Below are positions 56,769-64,000 of a stretch of DNA of 64,000 nt, piece by piece; the first letter of the stretch is position 1, and every line of letters begins with the position of its first letter. The position numbers and the translations under genes are program-made. Source of the DNA: Vibrio palustris (GTDB lineage: Bacteria; Pseudomonadota; Gammaproteobacteria; Enterobacterales; Vibrionaceae); contig NZ_AP024887.1 in NCBI RefSeq assembly GCF_024346995.1, positions 1,302,001 to 1,366,000 on the forward strand, written 5' to 3'. The notes beneath the pieces are model-generated. The model was not told the origin of the DNA. It saw nothing but the letters and a program-made list of their open reading frames with translations, and ran no database searches.

Positions 56769-56802
56769 AAAAAGGTACCACCCATTGGGCGGTACCTTTT
56801 TT
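56769..56802. terminator. Bidirectional terminator
   Basis: AAAAAGGTACC and GGTACCTTTTT with an inner CCC/GGG helix, between the convergent membrane protein and PpsA-like genes. T runs are present on both strands. Confidence 0.85.
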
Positions 56803-56842
56803 ACGCTACTGTAAACGATCAACTTTTAAATATCGCGATGAT

Positions 56843-57733
56843 TTAAAAGTTGAAAATCCGAGTGGTGCTATGGTTATCTAATAAGTAGGTTTGTAACTTA
56901 GTGTAGTCAGCTAGGCCTGTCGTCACAATAGAAAGCGGTTTATGGACTTTTACGGCAGCCGATGTGACATAATCCACCAGCATAGTGATCGATTGACTTT
57001 CTGGGTTGTACAAGTAAGCAAGTGCCTCATTATATTTGTCGATACCTAAAGTACATTGTGTTAAGCCATCCCAATCAATCACGACCCCATCAAAATATTG
57101 CAATAAACGGTCAGCCAATAATGCCGCCGAGGGTACCTGACAAACATAAGAAACTTTCAATCCATTAAGGCCACGTGGTAAACCTTGCTCCGCCAGACGA
57201 TCAATAATGGTGGCAGCGTCGCTCAGTGAGCGTACAAATGGCACAACAATTTCAATGTTATAGTGTAATTTTTGTAAGGTTTTAATAACCTCACACTCCA
57301 GTTTAAACCCTTCTGCATATGCTTGCGATGCAAAGCGCGAGACGCCGCGTAAACCAATCGCAGGATTGACTTCATCACTTTCGACACTGTGCCCACCAAT
57401 CAATGTTTTAAAATGGTGACTATCGCTATCACTCAACGAAATTTTAACTAAGGCGTTTTTATCGGCGATTTCTTCTTGAATCGCCGTCACCAGCGTTGCA
57501 ATAAAATGCTCTTTAATTGATTTTTCATTCAAAATACTCGCAAGAGATTGTAACTCGAGCTCGCTCAGATTTTCTGTCCCCGACACTAACGCAGGATGAT
57601 AAAACACATGTTCTGCAATGAGCTCAGATAACGATACAAATACCGCCGAGCTATCGCCTTGAATAGTATCACTAGGTACGCCTGTCCCTATGTTTAAGCC
57701 GGTATCGACAATACTCATATTTTGCTCACTCAT
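56843..57733 (-). CDS. Stand-alone PEP synthase C-terminal (PEP-binding) domain protein
   Basis: This 296-residue protein aligns with only the last third of PEP synthase PpsA. It has NPAIGLRGVSRFASQAYAEG (PpsA: NPMLGFRGAARY), EIVVPFVRSLSDAATII, QGLPRGLNGLKVSYVCQVPS and FDGVVIDWDGLTQCTLGID. The swivelling His domain and ATP-grasp domain are absent. The Mg ligand Glu of CEIPS is Gln here (CQVPS), and the active-site Cys of ICGQGPSDH is replaced by VTTGLADY, so catalysis as in PpsA is not expected. It is divergent from aroH; in E. coli ppsA is divergent from ppsR-aroH, so this seems to be a relic or exapted form. GGAGC precedes the ATG. Confidence 0.8.
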   Translation of the reverse strand: MSEQNMSIVDTGLNIGTGVPSDTIQGDSSAVFVSLSELIAEHVFYHPALVSGTENLSELELQSLASILNEKSIKEHFIATLVTAIQEEIADKNALVKISLSDSDSHHFKTLIGGHSVESDEVNPAIGLRGVSRFASQAYAEGFKLECEVIKTLQKLHYNIEIVVPFVRSLSDAATIIDRLAEQGLPRGLNGLKVSYVCQVPSAALLADRLLQYFDGVVIDWDGLTQCTLGIDKYNEALAYLYNPESQSITMLVDYVTSAAVKVHKPLSIVTTGLADYTKLQTYLLDNHSTTRIFNF

Positions 57734-57935
57734 TCTTGCTCCGTTACTACTTTATTATCATTATGATGAAAATACCGATGGATACTAAAAAACTCAAGAA
57801 AAATTAATATTTATATTAAAAAAATGCATAAAATTTCACTAGATAGCAAAATATGTCAGTTTTCGACATCAGCAGTTTATTCCCTGTGCTAAATTCGCTA
57901 TCTTAACCGCTTCGCAATTAATGGACAGGCACATC

Positions 57936-59000
57936 ATGCCAATAAAAACCGATGAATTAAGAACCCAGGCATTGGGGCCAATGCCAACGCCCGCAGAATT
58001 GAATGAGCGTTTCCCTGTTAGCCATGAAGTGGCGACACGTATTGCCGATTCGCGTCAACAGATTGAAGCAATTTTAACCGGAAAAGATGACCGCTTGCTG
58101 GTTATCGTCGGGCCATGCTCCATTCATGATACCGATGCAGCACTCGACTATGGCCGCCGTCTTGCTAATGTACAAGCACAATTTAAACAAGATTTATGCA
58201 TTGTTATGCGTACTTACTTTGAAAAACCCCGTACCGTTGTCGGCTGGAAAGGTCTTATTACCGATCCAAATCTTGATGGCTCTTACGCGTTGCGCGAAGG
58301 CTTAAGCCAAGCACGCGCCCTATTACTCAAGATTAATGAAATGGGCCTCGCCACAGCGACCGAATTTCTCGATATGATCACGGGTCAATATATCGCCGAT
58401 TTAATTTCTTGGGGAGCGATAGGAGCGCGCACCACTGAATCGCAAATTCATCGCGAAATGGCATCCGCCCTTTCCTGCCCGGTTGGCTTTAAAAATGCCA
58501 CAAATGGTAATGTCAAAGTCGCTATCGATGCCATTCGTGCTGCGCAAGCGAAGCACTATTTCTACTCGCCAGACAAAAATGGGCAAATGACGGTTTACCA
58601 AACCCATGGTAATCCATTCGGACATGTTATTTTACGCGGTGGCTCTGAAGGACCTAACTTTGATGCTCAATCGGTCGGTGACGCCTGCACCCACCTAAGT
58701 CAACATCAATTACAGCCACGTTTAGTGGTTGACTTTAGTCATGCTAACTGTGAAAAAAATCATAAAAAACAAATTGATGTGGCGCAAGACATCTGTAATC
58801 AGTTACGTTCCGGTAGTACCTCTATTGCGGGCATTATGGCCGAAAGCTTTATTGTTGAAGGAAATCAGCCTATGAACAATATTGCGGCGTTAACATACGG
58901 ACAGTCCATTACCGATCCTTGCCTTAGCTGGGAAGATACACACACAATGCTCGATATGCTTGCCACTGCAGTGCAAGAACGTCGCCATCATCAAGAATAA
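57936..59000 (+). CDS. aroH: 3-deoxy-7-phosphoheptulonate (DAHP) synthase, AroH-like
   Basis: The 354-residue class I DAHP synthase has [39 protein letters not shown] and [10 protein letters not shown]. It condenses PEP and erythrose-4-phosphate, the first step of aromatic amino acid synthesis. The wording around KTDELRTQA and [16 protein letters not shown] is closest to E. coli AroH (Trp-sensitive) as I recall it, rather than AroF or AroG. The genomic position beside a PpsA-like gene agrees. The ATG at 57936 has AGG upstream; an earlier ATG (57921) has no ribosome-binding site. I found no convincing TrpR operator. Confidence 0.88.
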   Translation: MPIKTDELRTQALGPMPTPAELNERFPVSHEVATRIADSRQQIEAILTGKDDRLLVIVGPCSIHDTDAALDYGRRLANVQAQFKQDLCIVMRTYFEKPRTVVGWKGLITDPNLDGSYALREGLSQARALLLKINEMGLATATEFLDMITGQYIADLISWGAIGARTTESQIHREMASALSCPVGFKNATNGNVKVAIDAIRAAQAKHYFYSPDKNGQMTVYQTHGNPFGHVILRGGSEGPNFDAQSVGDACTHLSQHQLQPRLVVDFSHANCEKNHKKQIDVAQDICNQLRSGSTSIAGIMAESFIVEGNQPMNNIAALTYGQSITDPCLSWEDTHTMLDMLATAVQERRHHQE

Positions 59001-59020
59001 CAACACAAGGACAGACCATT

Positions 59021-59503
59021 ATGCCTTCATTTGATATCGTCTCAGAGACTGATTCAGTAGAACTGCGTAACGCAGTCGAAAACGCCGCTCGTGAGCTGAC
59101 CACACGTTTTGATTTTCGTAATGTTGAAGCGTCAATAGAATTGAAAGATGTGACCGTCTCTTTTACCTGTGAAGGTGAATTTCAACTGCGTCAATTGATG
59201 GATATTTTACGTAATCAATTAGCCAAACGTGGCGTAGATCAACGAGCGATGGACATTCAAACGCCAACTCGTACAGGTAAAAAATGGCATCAAGATGTAA
59301 TCTTTAAACAAGGGATTGATACGGCAACGTGTAAAAAAATCGTCAAAATGCTGAAAGATGCCAAGCTAAAAGTACAAGCCTCAATTCAAGGCGAAAAAGT
59401 GCGGGTAACCGGTAAAAAACGCGATGATCTGCAAACTGCGATAGCGCATTTACGTAACGCAGAACTAGAGTTACCTCTCCAGTTTGAAAACTTCCGCGAC
59501 TAA
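59021..59503 (+). CDS. yajQ: YajQ family nucleotide-binding protein
   Basis: The 160-residue cytoplasmic protein [20 protein letters not shown] with [21 protein letters not shown] and [20 protein letters not shown] is the YajQ (UPF0234) fold of two ferredoxin-like domains. In Xanthomonas and Pseudomonas, YajQ-type proteins bind cyclic di-GMP and act with transcription factors; this is not shown for vibrios. It lies 20 nt after aroH with AAGGA before the ATG, so it is probably cotranscribed with aroH. Confidence 0.9.
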   Translation: MPSFDIVSETDSVELRNAVENAARELTTRFDFRNVEASIELKDVTVSFTCEGEFQLRQLMDILRNQLAKRGVDQRAMDIQTPTRTGKKWHQDVIFKQGIDTATCKKIVKMLKDAKLKVQASIQGEKVRVTGKKRDDLQTAIAHLRNAELELPLQFENFRD

Positions 59504-59529
59504 ACGGTGAGATGAGTTACATCTAGATA

Positions 59530-59562
59530 CGACAAAGCCCAGCCAGTAGCTGGGCTTTGTCG
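59530..59562. terminator. Terminator after aroH-yajQ
   Basis: CGACAAAGCCCAGC, loop CAGTA, GCTGGGCTTTGTCG: a perfect 14-bp stem between convergent genes, with only short internal T runs. Confidence 0.8.
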
Positions 59563-59586
59563 TCTTGAGACATTCATCACACGTTA

Positions 59587-60327
59587 TCAAGAGCCATCTA
59601 AACCAATCTCACTAGTGAGTGCTTGAATTTGTTTTAAGTCCATCCGGTGTACATGTATCATTTGATCCAATTGCGAGAGACGAGATTTTGCTTCATCTTG
59701 TTTATCACAAGCGTCAGATTTCGCATCCCACGATGTGCCGGCCAGGTACAAATCACACGCTTTCTTCAGTTCTTTTATCTTAGGCTCTAACGTATCGCGC
59801 TCTTTTTGTAATTGTTCCAATTCTTGTTTGGTTTTCAACTCTTTCTGAAAAATCTCACGCGAACGTTCAAAAACACTTGCTTGCAAGTTTGCTTTACGAT
59901 TCAGTGACTTTTTTTGCTCATCGACCTGAGCAATCGTCTGTTTTTGAGAGCTAACTTTGTTATCAAGCGAAGAATTTACTTTTTCAAGTTCTGAAACCTG
60001 CTTTTCTAATCCTTGAATTTTTTTAGCTTGTTGCTCTTTCACTTTGGCAACGGCGTCATCAATCCGTTGTTGGACACTGTCTTTGGTTTTCGCGATTGTC
60101 GCTTGCGCATGATCAGATTGCTGAGCGGTATTTTTCTGCAGTGACTCATAACGTTTATCAAGCTTATGATAAGCACTTTCCCACTTCGATGACGTCACTG
60201 TTGACCCAATTAGTCCTCCTAACGCTAATCCAATAGCGGCAGCAATACCAATATAAAGGTAGGTACGTTTATCACGCTCTTCAATGACGACCACATCATC
60301 ATGCTCATCAGAATGATTCTGCTCCAC
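59587..60327 (-). CDS. Membrane-anchored coiled-coil protein of unknown function
   Basis: A 246-residue protein with an acidic N-terminus, one transmembrane helix (TYLYIGIAAAIGLALGGLIG, about 24-43) and a long periplasmic coiled coil (about 55-195) with regular Leu/Val/Lys heptads. A C-terminal part has two Cys (KKACDLYLAGTSWDAKSDAC) that may form a disulfide. Vibrio relatives are sometimes labelled 'chromosome partitioning protein ParA', but I see no ParA ATPase motif. The start is probably GTG at 60327, which has AGGAG 7 nt upstream. It is the second gene of a pair with the 52-residue membrane protein. Confidence 0.7.
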   Translation of the reverse strand: MEQNHSDEHDDVVVIEERDKRTYLYIGIAAAIGLALGGLIGSTVTSSKWESAYHKLDKRYESLQKNTAQQSDHAQATIAKTKDSVQQRIDDAVAKVKEQQAKKIQGLEKQVSELEKVNSSLDNKVSSQKQTIAQVDEQKKSLNRKANLQASVFERSREIFQKELKTKQELEQLQKERDTLEPKIKELKKACDLYLAGTSWDAKSDACDKQDEAKSRLSQLDQMIHVHRMDLKQIQALTSEIGLDGS

Positions 60328-60349
60328 GGGGTTTCTCCTCACTCATAGC

Positions 60350-60508
60350 TCAGTGAAGTAATTCAACAATCACCACTGATGCAATATACAAAAAAAGACC
60401 GACGCCTACCGTGATAACTACACTTTTTTGTAAGTGAGCATTCGTCCCATAACGCACTAAAACAAAGGCGAGAACGAGCAAAACGGCAATCGCTATCAGT
60501 CTGATCAT
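60350..60508 (-). CDS. Small (52-residue) membrane protein
   Basis: The minus strand from 60508 encodes MIRLIAIAVLLVLAFVLVRY and continues with a second hydrophobic helix VVITVGVGLFLYIASVVIVE, ending LLH. Two transmembrane helices are separated by a short basic loop. AAGGA lies upstream of the ATG. It is 22 nt upstream of the coiled-coil gene on the same strand, so the two are likely an operon. I do not recognise a family. Confidence 0.7.
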   Translation of the reverse strand: MIRLIAIAVLLVLAFVLVRYGTNAHLQKSVVITVGVGLFLYIASVVIVELLH

Positions 60509-60789
60509 AACTGGTTTATTCCTTAGTAAGGTACTTTATATCATTGAAACAAAACAAATGGTCAGAGAAAAGTGTGTTCCACGGCAATTTTGTTTCATTT
60601 GAATTATATCTAATCAGTTTAAGACAAATTTAACCGCGTTTATACATAGAGTGAGCCTTTTGTTTGGCCTTCCTCTTACTTGGATCGCACTATTACGATA
60701 AAAAATAAAAATTGTGGATGACATCACAAAGCGTTTTCGCTAATATTCGCGCCACAAATTATCGACCATATAGATAATTGTTCCAATGA

Positions 60790-61003
60790 AGACTGCAGGA
60801 GAGAGGATGTTTGCCTAGGTTTTAACCATTGAGGCACACATACCCGCCGAAGAAGTAAATCTTTCAGGTGCGTTATTCTGTTAACTCAGAATAAGCGAGG
60901 ACTGTAGTTGGAGGAACCTCTGGAGAGAACCGTTTGATCGGTCGCCGAAGGAGCAAATCTCACCCCGTGAGACGAAACTCTCAGGCAAAAGGACAGAGGA
61001 GAG
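60790..61003 (+). promoter_or_regulatory. Tandem glycine riboswitch
   Basis: Two aptamers follow each other: the first has the core GCCGAAGAAGTAA at 60846-60858. The second has GCCGAAGGAGCAA at 60944-60956, enclosed by the P1 helix CCTCTG (60917-60922) with CAGAGG (60994-60999). This two-aptamer form is the well-known V. cholerae VCI-II type upstream of VC1422. Downstream, CTCCTTA (61073-61079) can pair with the ribosome-binding site TAAGGGG (61092-61098), which suggests translational control of the symporter. Confidence 0.92.
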
Positions 61004-61104
61004 AAAGGCAACTTCGTGTTGATACATGAGGTTAACATGCGCAATTACCTGCCAATATACCCTTTCCCTCTTCTCCTTAGATTATGTTTATTAAGGGGAA
61101 ATTA

Positions 61105-62469
61105 ATGACCACTTTAACTGATACACTCAACACCATCGACCACTTCGTGTGGGGACCACCGCTATTAATTCTACTCGTTGGTACTGGCGCTTATTTTACC
61201 TTGCGATTAGGTTTAATCCAGTTTCGTCATCTTCCAACCGCTCTAAAAATGGTATTTAGCAAAAATACCAACGATAAAACCCCAGGTGATGTTTCCGCGT
61301 TTGCCGCATTATGCACAGCCTTATCAGCGACGATTGGTACCGGGAACATTGTCGGAGTTGCAACTGCCATAAAAATCGGCGGTCCAGGCGCCCTATTTTG
61401 GATGTGGTTAGCTGCCTTGTTTGGCATGGCAACCAAGTACGCCGAGTGTTTACTCGCGATAAAATACCGGAAAATCGACGATAATGGCCAGATGGTTGGC
61501 GGCCCCATGTATTATTTAAAATACGGTGTCGGCTCGAACTTCTTAGCCACACTTTTTGCCATTTTTGCGCTAGCTGTTGCCTGCTTTGGTATTGGTACAT
61601 TTGCCCAAGTGAATGCGATTGTTGATGCTACACAAATTTCACTGGGTGTAGATAAAGTTTATACCGCTGCAGTACTCACACTTCTAGTCGCCATAGTAAC
61701 GATTGGCGGTATTCAATCTATCTCTAAAGTGGCGGGGAAAGTTGTCCCCACGATGGCAGTATTTTACGTCATCGCCTGCTTAGCGATTATTGTGACCAAC
61801 GTCAACCAAGTCATACCAGCGCTGAACTTAGTTATCGATTCTGCCTTCCAATCAACAGCAGCATCAGGCGGATTCTTAGGCGCTTCAATCATGCTAGCCA
61901 TACAATCCGGGATTGCACGTGGTGTTTTCTCTAATGAGTCAGGACTAGGGAGTGCCCCGATGGCTGCCGCTGCCGCCAAAACTCAATCTTGTGTTCGTCA
62001 GGGACTCATTTCAATGACGGGCACTTTCTTCGATACCCTGTTAATTTGTACCATGACAGGTTTGGCGCTGATTTTAACGGGTGCTTGGCAAAGTGATTAT
62101 GCGGGCGCTCAAATGACGACTCATGCGTTTGCCATTGGCCTAGATGCACAAACTTGGGGGCCTATTCTCGTTTCCATTGGCTTAATGTTTTTTGCCTTTA
62201 CCACTATTTTGGGCTGGAACTATTATGGTGAGCGTTGCGTGGTGTTCTTACTCGGTACAAAAGCAGTCTTGCCTTATAAAATAATCTTTATTGCTTTAGT
62301 GGCATCGGGCGCTTTTCTGCAACTAGATCTCATCTGGATCATTGCCGATATTGTGAACGGCTTAATGGCGATTCCAAATCTGATAGGTCTCCTGTTATTA
62401 CGCAATGTCGTAGCAGAGGAAACCAGGCTTTACTTTCTTCCAGCAGAGTTAAAAAAACAGCAACATTAA
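61105..62469 (+). CDS. Sodium/glycine or alanine symporter (AGCS family)
   Basis: A 454-residue inner-membrane protein with about ten hydrophobic helices and AGCS motifs: AALCTALSATIGTGNIVGVA near the N-terminus, GPGALFWMWLAALFGMATKY, and GVFSNESGLGSAPMAAAAA. It imports glycine or alanine with Na+. The tandem glycine riboswitch upstream argues that glycine is the relevant substrate. The ATG at 61105 follows AAGGGG; the longer frame (61084) includes this ribosome-binding site. Confidence 0.92.
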   Translation: MTTLTDTLNTIDHFVWGPPLLILLVGTGAYFTLRLGLIQFRHLPTALKMVFSKNTNDKTPGDVSAFAALCTALSATIGTGNIVGVATAIKIGGPGALFWMWLAALFGMATKYAECLLAIKYRKIDDNGQMVGGPMYYLKYGVGSNFLATLFAIFALAVACFGIGTFAQVNAIVDATQISLGVDKVYTAAVLTLLVAIVTIGGIQSISKVAGKVVPTMAVFYVIACLAIIVTNVNQVIPALNLVIDSAFQSTAASGGFLGASIMLAIQSGIARGVFSNESGLGSAPMAAAAAKTQSCVRQGLISMTGTFFDTLLICTMTGLALILTGAWQSDYAGAQMTTHAFAIGLDAQTWGPILVSIGLMFFAFTTILGWNYYGERCVVFLLGTKAVLPYKIIFIALVASGAFLQLDLIWIIADIVNGLMAIPNLIGLLLLRNVVAEETRLYFLPAELKKQQH

Positions 62470-62520
62470 AGCAAACATATCAGAGTAACTCATAGAGTTA
62501 CGTTGCTCCTAACTCATCAA

Positions 62521-62552
62521 AAATGGCGACACCTTAGTGTCGCCATTTCATT
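62521..62552. terminator. Terminator between the symporter gene and the LysE-type gene
   Basis: AAATGGCGACAC, loop CTTA, GTGTCGCCATTT with T-rich flanks: a 12-bp stem between convergent genes. Confidence 0.85.
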
Positions 62553-62585
62553 TTAAAGACCTACCCCTACCAAGGCACCTGGATA

Positions 62586-63227
62586 TTAACGCGACTCGAT
62601 CATCAACTTAACGCCAAGCGCAATTAACACACTTCCAGTCGTGCCTTCCATCCAACGGGTAAACTTGACACTTTTTAATAGGTGCTTTGCTTTATTGAGT
62701 AAGCCAGACACACTACACTGCCAAATCATCGCTATCAAAAAATGTAAACCTGCCATAAATAAAGACTGCAGCACAGCAGAGTGTTGGGGGTTAATAAACT
62801 GCGGAAGAAACGCTAAATAGAAAACAGCGGTTTTGGGGTTCAGAACATTCGATAGAAAGCCTTCTTGCAACGAACGTCTGACATTAAAATTGTGATGACT
62901 GGTGTGAACACTATCCACTTGCATAGTATCTACTTGGTGGCTAAACAAAGTTTTTAAGCTTTTGAAACCTAACCAAATCAAATACGCTGCCCCAACCCAT
63001 TTAACCACTTGAAACCAATATGCAGACTGAGCAAGAATCGCGGAAACACCGATTGCTGAGCACATAGCATGGACAAATAAGCCTGAGCAAATCCCAAAAC
63101 TGGTCACACAACCATCCTTTAAACCAGCACGCGAGGTATTGCGAATCACCAGTGCTGTGTCTAACCCCGGCGTTAAGGTTAGTATGGTAATGGCAACAAT
63201 AAACGCTTCAAAATTATGTATATACAT
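62586..63227 (-). CDS. LysE/RhtB family amino acid exporter
   Basis: The 213-residue inner-membrane protein has six hydrophobic segments and the family N-terminus ITILTLTPGLDTALVIRNTSRAG with LKDGCVTSFGICSGLFVHA, then GFLSNVLNPKTAVFYLAFLPQF. Such proteins export amino acids or related metabolites such as homoserine lactone or threonine; the substrate cannot be told from sequence. The position beside a glycine importer may be coincidental. Confidence 0.88.
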   Translation of the reverse strand: MYIHNFEAFIVAITILTLTPGLDTALVIRNTSRAGLKDGCVTSFGICSGLFVHAMCSAIGVSAILAQSAYWFQVVKWVGAAYLIWLGFKSLKTLFSHQVDTMQVDSVHTSHHNFNVRRSLQEGFLSNVLNPKTAVFYLAFLPQFINPQHSAVLQSLFMAGLHFLIAMIWQCSVSGLLNKAKHLLKSVKFTRWMEGTTGSVLIALGVKLMIESR

Positions 63228-63324
63228 TCCCTTTCCTATGCTTTTAGTCCCTAATTAAGTTATACCTTAATGGCAGCTCATTGTCTGTAGATGATTATCA
63301 TTAGGTAGGAATTGCTCAACAAAC

Positions 63325-63351
63325 AAAAAAGCCAGCTTCTGCGAAGCTGGC
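63325..63351 (-). terminator. Terminator of otsA
   Basis: On the minus strand GCCAGCTTC, loop GCA, GAAGCTGGC and then TTTTTTG: a strong hairpin 12 nt past the otsA stop. Confidence 0.9.
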
Positions 63352-63362
63352 AACAATCTACG

Positions 63363-64000
63363 CTATCTTTGAGGGTGAGGATGCGCTTTCAAATCTTGTC
63401 TAAAACGTTTCTGCCAAGTATCAATATCATTACGATGCAACACTTCCATCATACGCTTCCAACGATCAACTCGCTCTTCGAGCGGCATTTGTATCGCTTT
63501 CGCCAATGCCTCAGACACACTTTCGATATCATATGGATTGACGATTAACGCGCCATCAAGCTCCTCCGCTGCACCAGCCATTTTAGATAGTACCAATACA
63601 CCGGGATCATCTGGATTTTGCGCAGCTACATATTCTTTGGCTACTAAGTTCATCCCATCACGCAGCGGTGTGACAAAGCCAATATGAGACATATTATACA
63701 ATGCAATAATGGTTTTTCGGCGAAATCCACGGTTGATATACCGAATTGGCGTCCAATCAAAATCTGCATACGTTCCATTGACATGGCCAGCGGATTGCTC
63801 AACTTGCTGGGCGAGTTCAGCATAAGCTTTAACATCCCCTCGCGAGGTCGGCGCAACTTGCATATACACCAATTTACGATGAAATTTAGGGTTATTTTTC
63901 AGTAACATATCGTAAGATTGAAAACGATGAAAAATCCCTTTGCTGTAATCAAGCCTGTCTACACCTATAATCAGCTTACGATCGCCAAGCTCTTTACGTA
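63363..64000 (-). CDS. otsA: Trehalose-6-phosphate synthase, C-terminal part
   Basis: The frame runs off the right edge, so only the last 212 residues are visible. It continues through IIGVDRLDYSKGIFHRFQSY, which matches the OtsA signature ERLDYSKGLPERF. APTSRGDVKAY, VTPLRDGMNLVAKEYVAAQ (nucleotide-sugar binding) and ALIVNPYD follow. OtsA makes trehalose-6-phosphate from UDP-glucose and glucose-6-phosphate, usually for osmoprotection. The partner otsB is not in view. An ATG inside this frame (63908) is not the start, because conserved sequence extends past it. Confidence 0.93.
   Translation of the reverse strand, partial: RKELGDRKLIIGVDRLDYSKGIFHRFQSYDMLLKNNPKFHRKLVYMQVAPTSRGDVKAYAELAQQVEQSAGHVNGTYADFDWTPIRYINRGFRRKTIIALYNMSHIGFVTPLRDGMNLVAKEYVAAQNPDDPGVLVLSKMAGAAEELDGALIVNPYDIESVSEALAKAIQMPLEERVDRWKRMMEVLHRNDIDTWQKRFRQDLKAHPHPQR

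Noticed and set aside
1..64000. CRISPR arrays, integron attC repeats, IS elements, rRNA, tRNA
   Set aside because: I saw no regularly spaced repeats, transposase motifs or tRNA T-loop sequences on either strand when reading by eye.

Overview
The window looks like the replication-terminus region of the larger chromosome of a Vibrio. Gene content and order are vibrio-like: DUF3802, DUF2960 and DUF3634 families, a nosP-vpsS pair, NAD-glutamate dehydrogenase, rlmKL-zapC-pyrD, and the prc-proQ-msrC-letAB-rsmF block shared with E. coli. Terminus signals that I read directly are a 28-bp dif site at 22445-22472, four perfect matS sites (8625, 22905, 48888, 53707), matP itself at 24201-24653, and three KOPS octamers that all point at dif. 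Species cannot be fixed from sequence alone. I saw no rRNA, tRNA, CRISPR, IS element or intact prophage.

Layout. 1-9.4 kb: a truncated ketosamine-kinase-like gene, DUF3802, an NlpC/P60 lipoprotein, a fatty-acid-hydroxylase-family membrane protein, tapT-nagK, DUF2960, mobA, a VpsR-like AAA+ regulator without a GAFTGA loop, an ammonium transporter with NtrC-like upstream elements, and cobB. 9.5-13.5 kb: the spermidine/putrescine importer potABCD. 13.8-18.4 kb: a membrane protein coupled to a Bax-like lipoprotein, then ttcA, uspE and fnr. 18.9-22.3 kb: a small membrane protein, the FIST-domain sensor nosP and the hybrid kinase vpsS. 22.3-23.9 kb: about 1.6 kb without a credible gene, holding dif, a matS, two SOS (LexA) boxes and a minus-strand terminator.

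23.9-44.7 kb: DUF3634-matP, a Lon-family protease, fabA (with FadR- and FabR-like operators), rmf, a DUF3466 GlyGly-CTERM protein, uup, rlmKL, zapC, pyrD, a 1610-residue NAD-glutamate dehydrogenase, DUF2835, pepN and a small exported protein. 44.9-54.4 kb: prc-proQ, msrC, letA-letB and rsmF. 54.4-64 kb: cvfB-like, an unknown membrane protein, a PpsA C-terminal-domain protein divergent from aroH-yajQ, a two-gene membrane/coiled-coil operon, a tandem glycine riboswitch controlling an AGCS symporter, a LysE-type exporter and the 3' part of otsA.

How the parts fit. MatP would bind the matS sites, FtsK would follow KOPS to dif, and XerC/XerD would resolve chromosome dimers there; zapC adds a divisome factor to the same window. 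The least explained signal is the pair of strong LexA boxes 0.8-1 kb from dif in a segment with no ordinary gene. It suggests a DNA-damage-induced small RNA or micropeptide locus, or the scar of a dif-integrated element, at the position where V. cholerae carries its RTX/CTX/TLC cluster.
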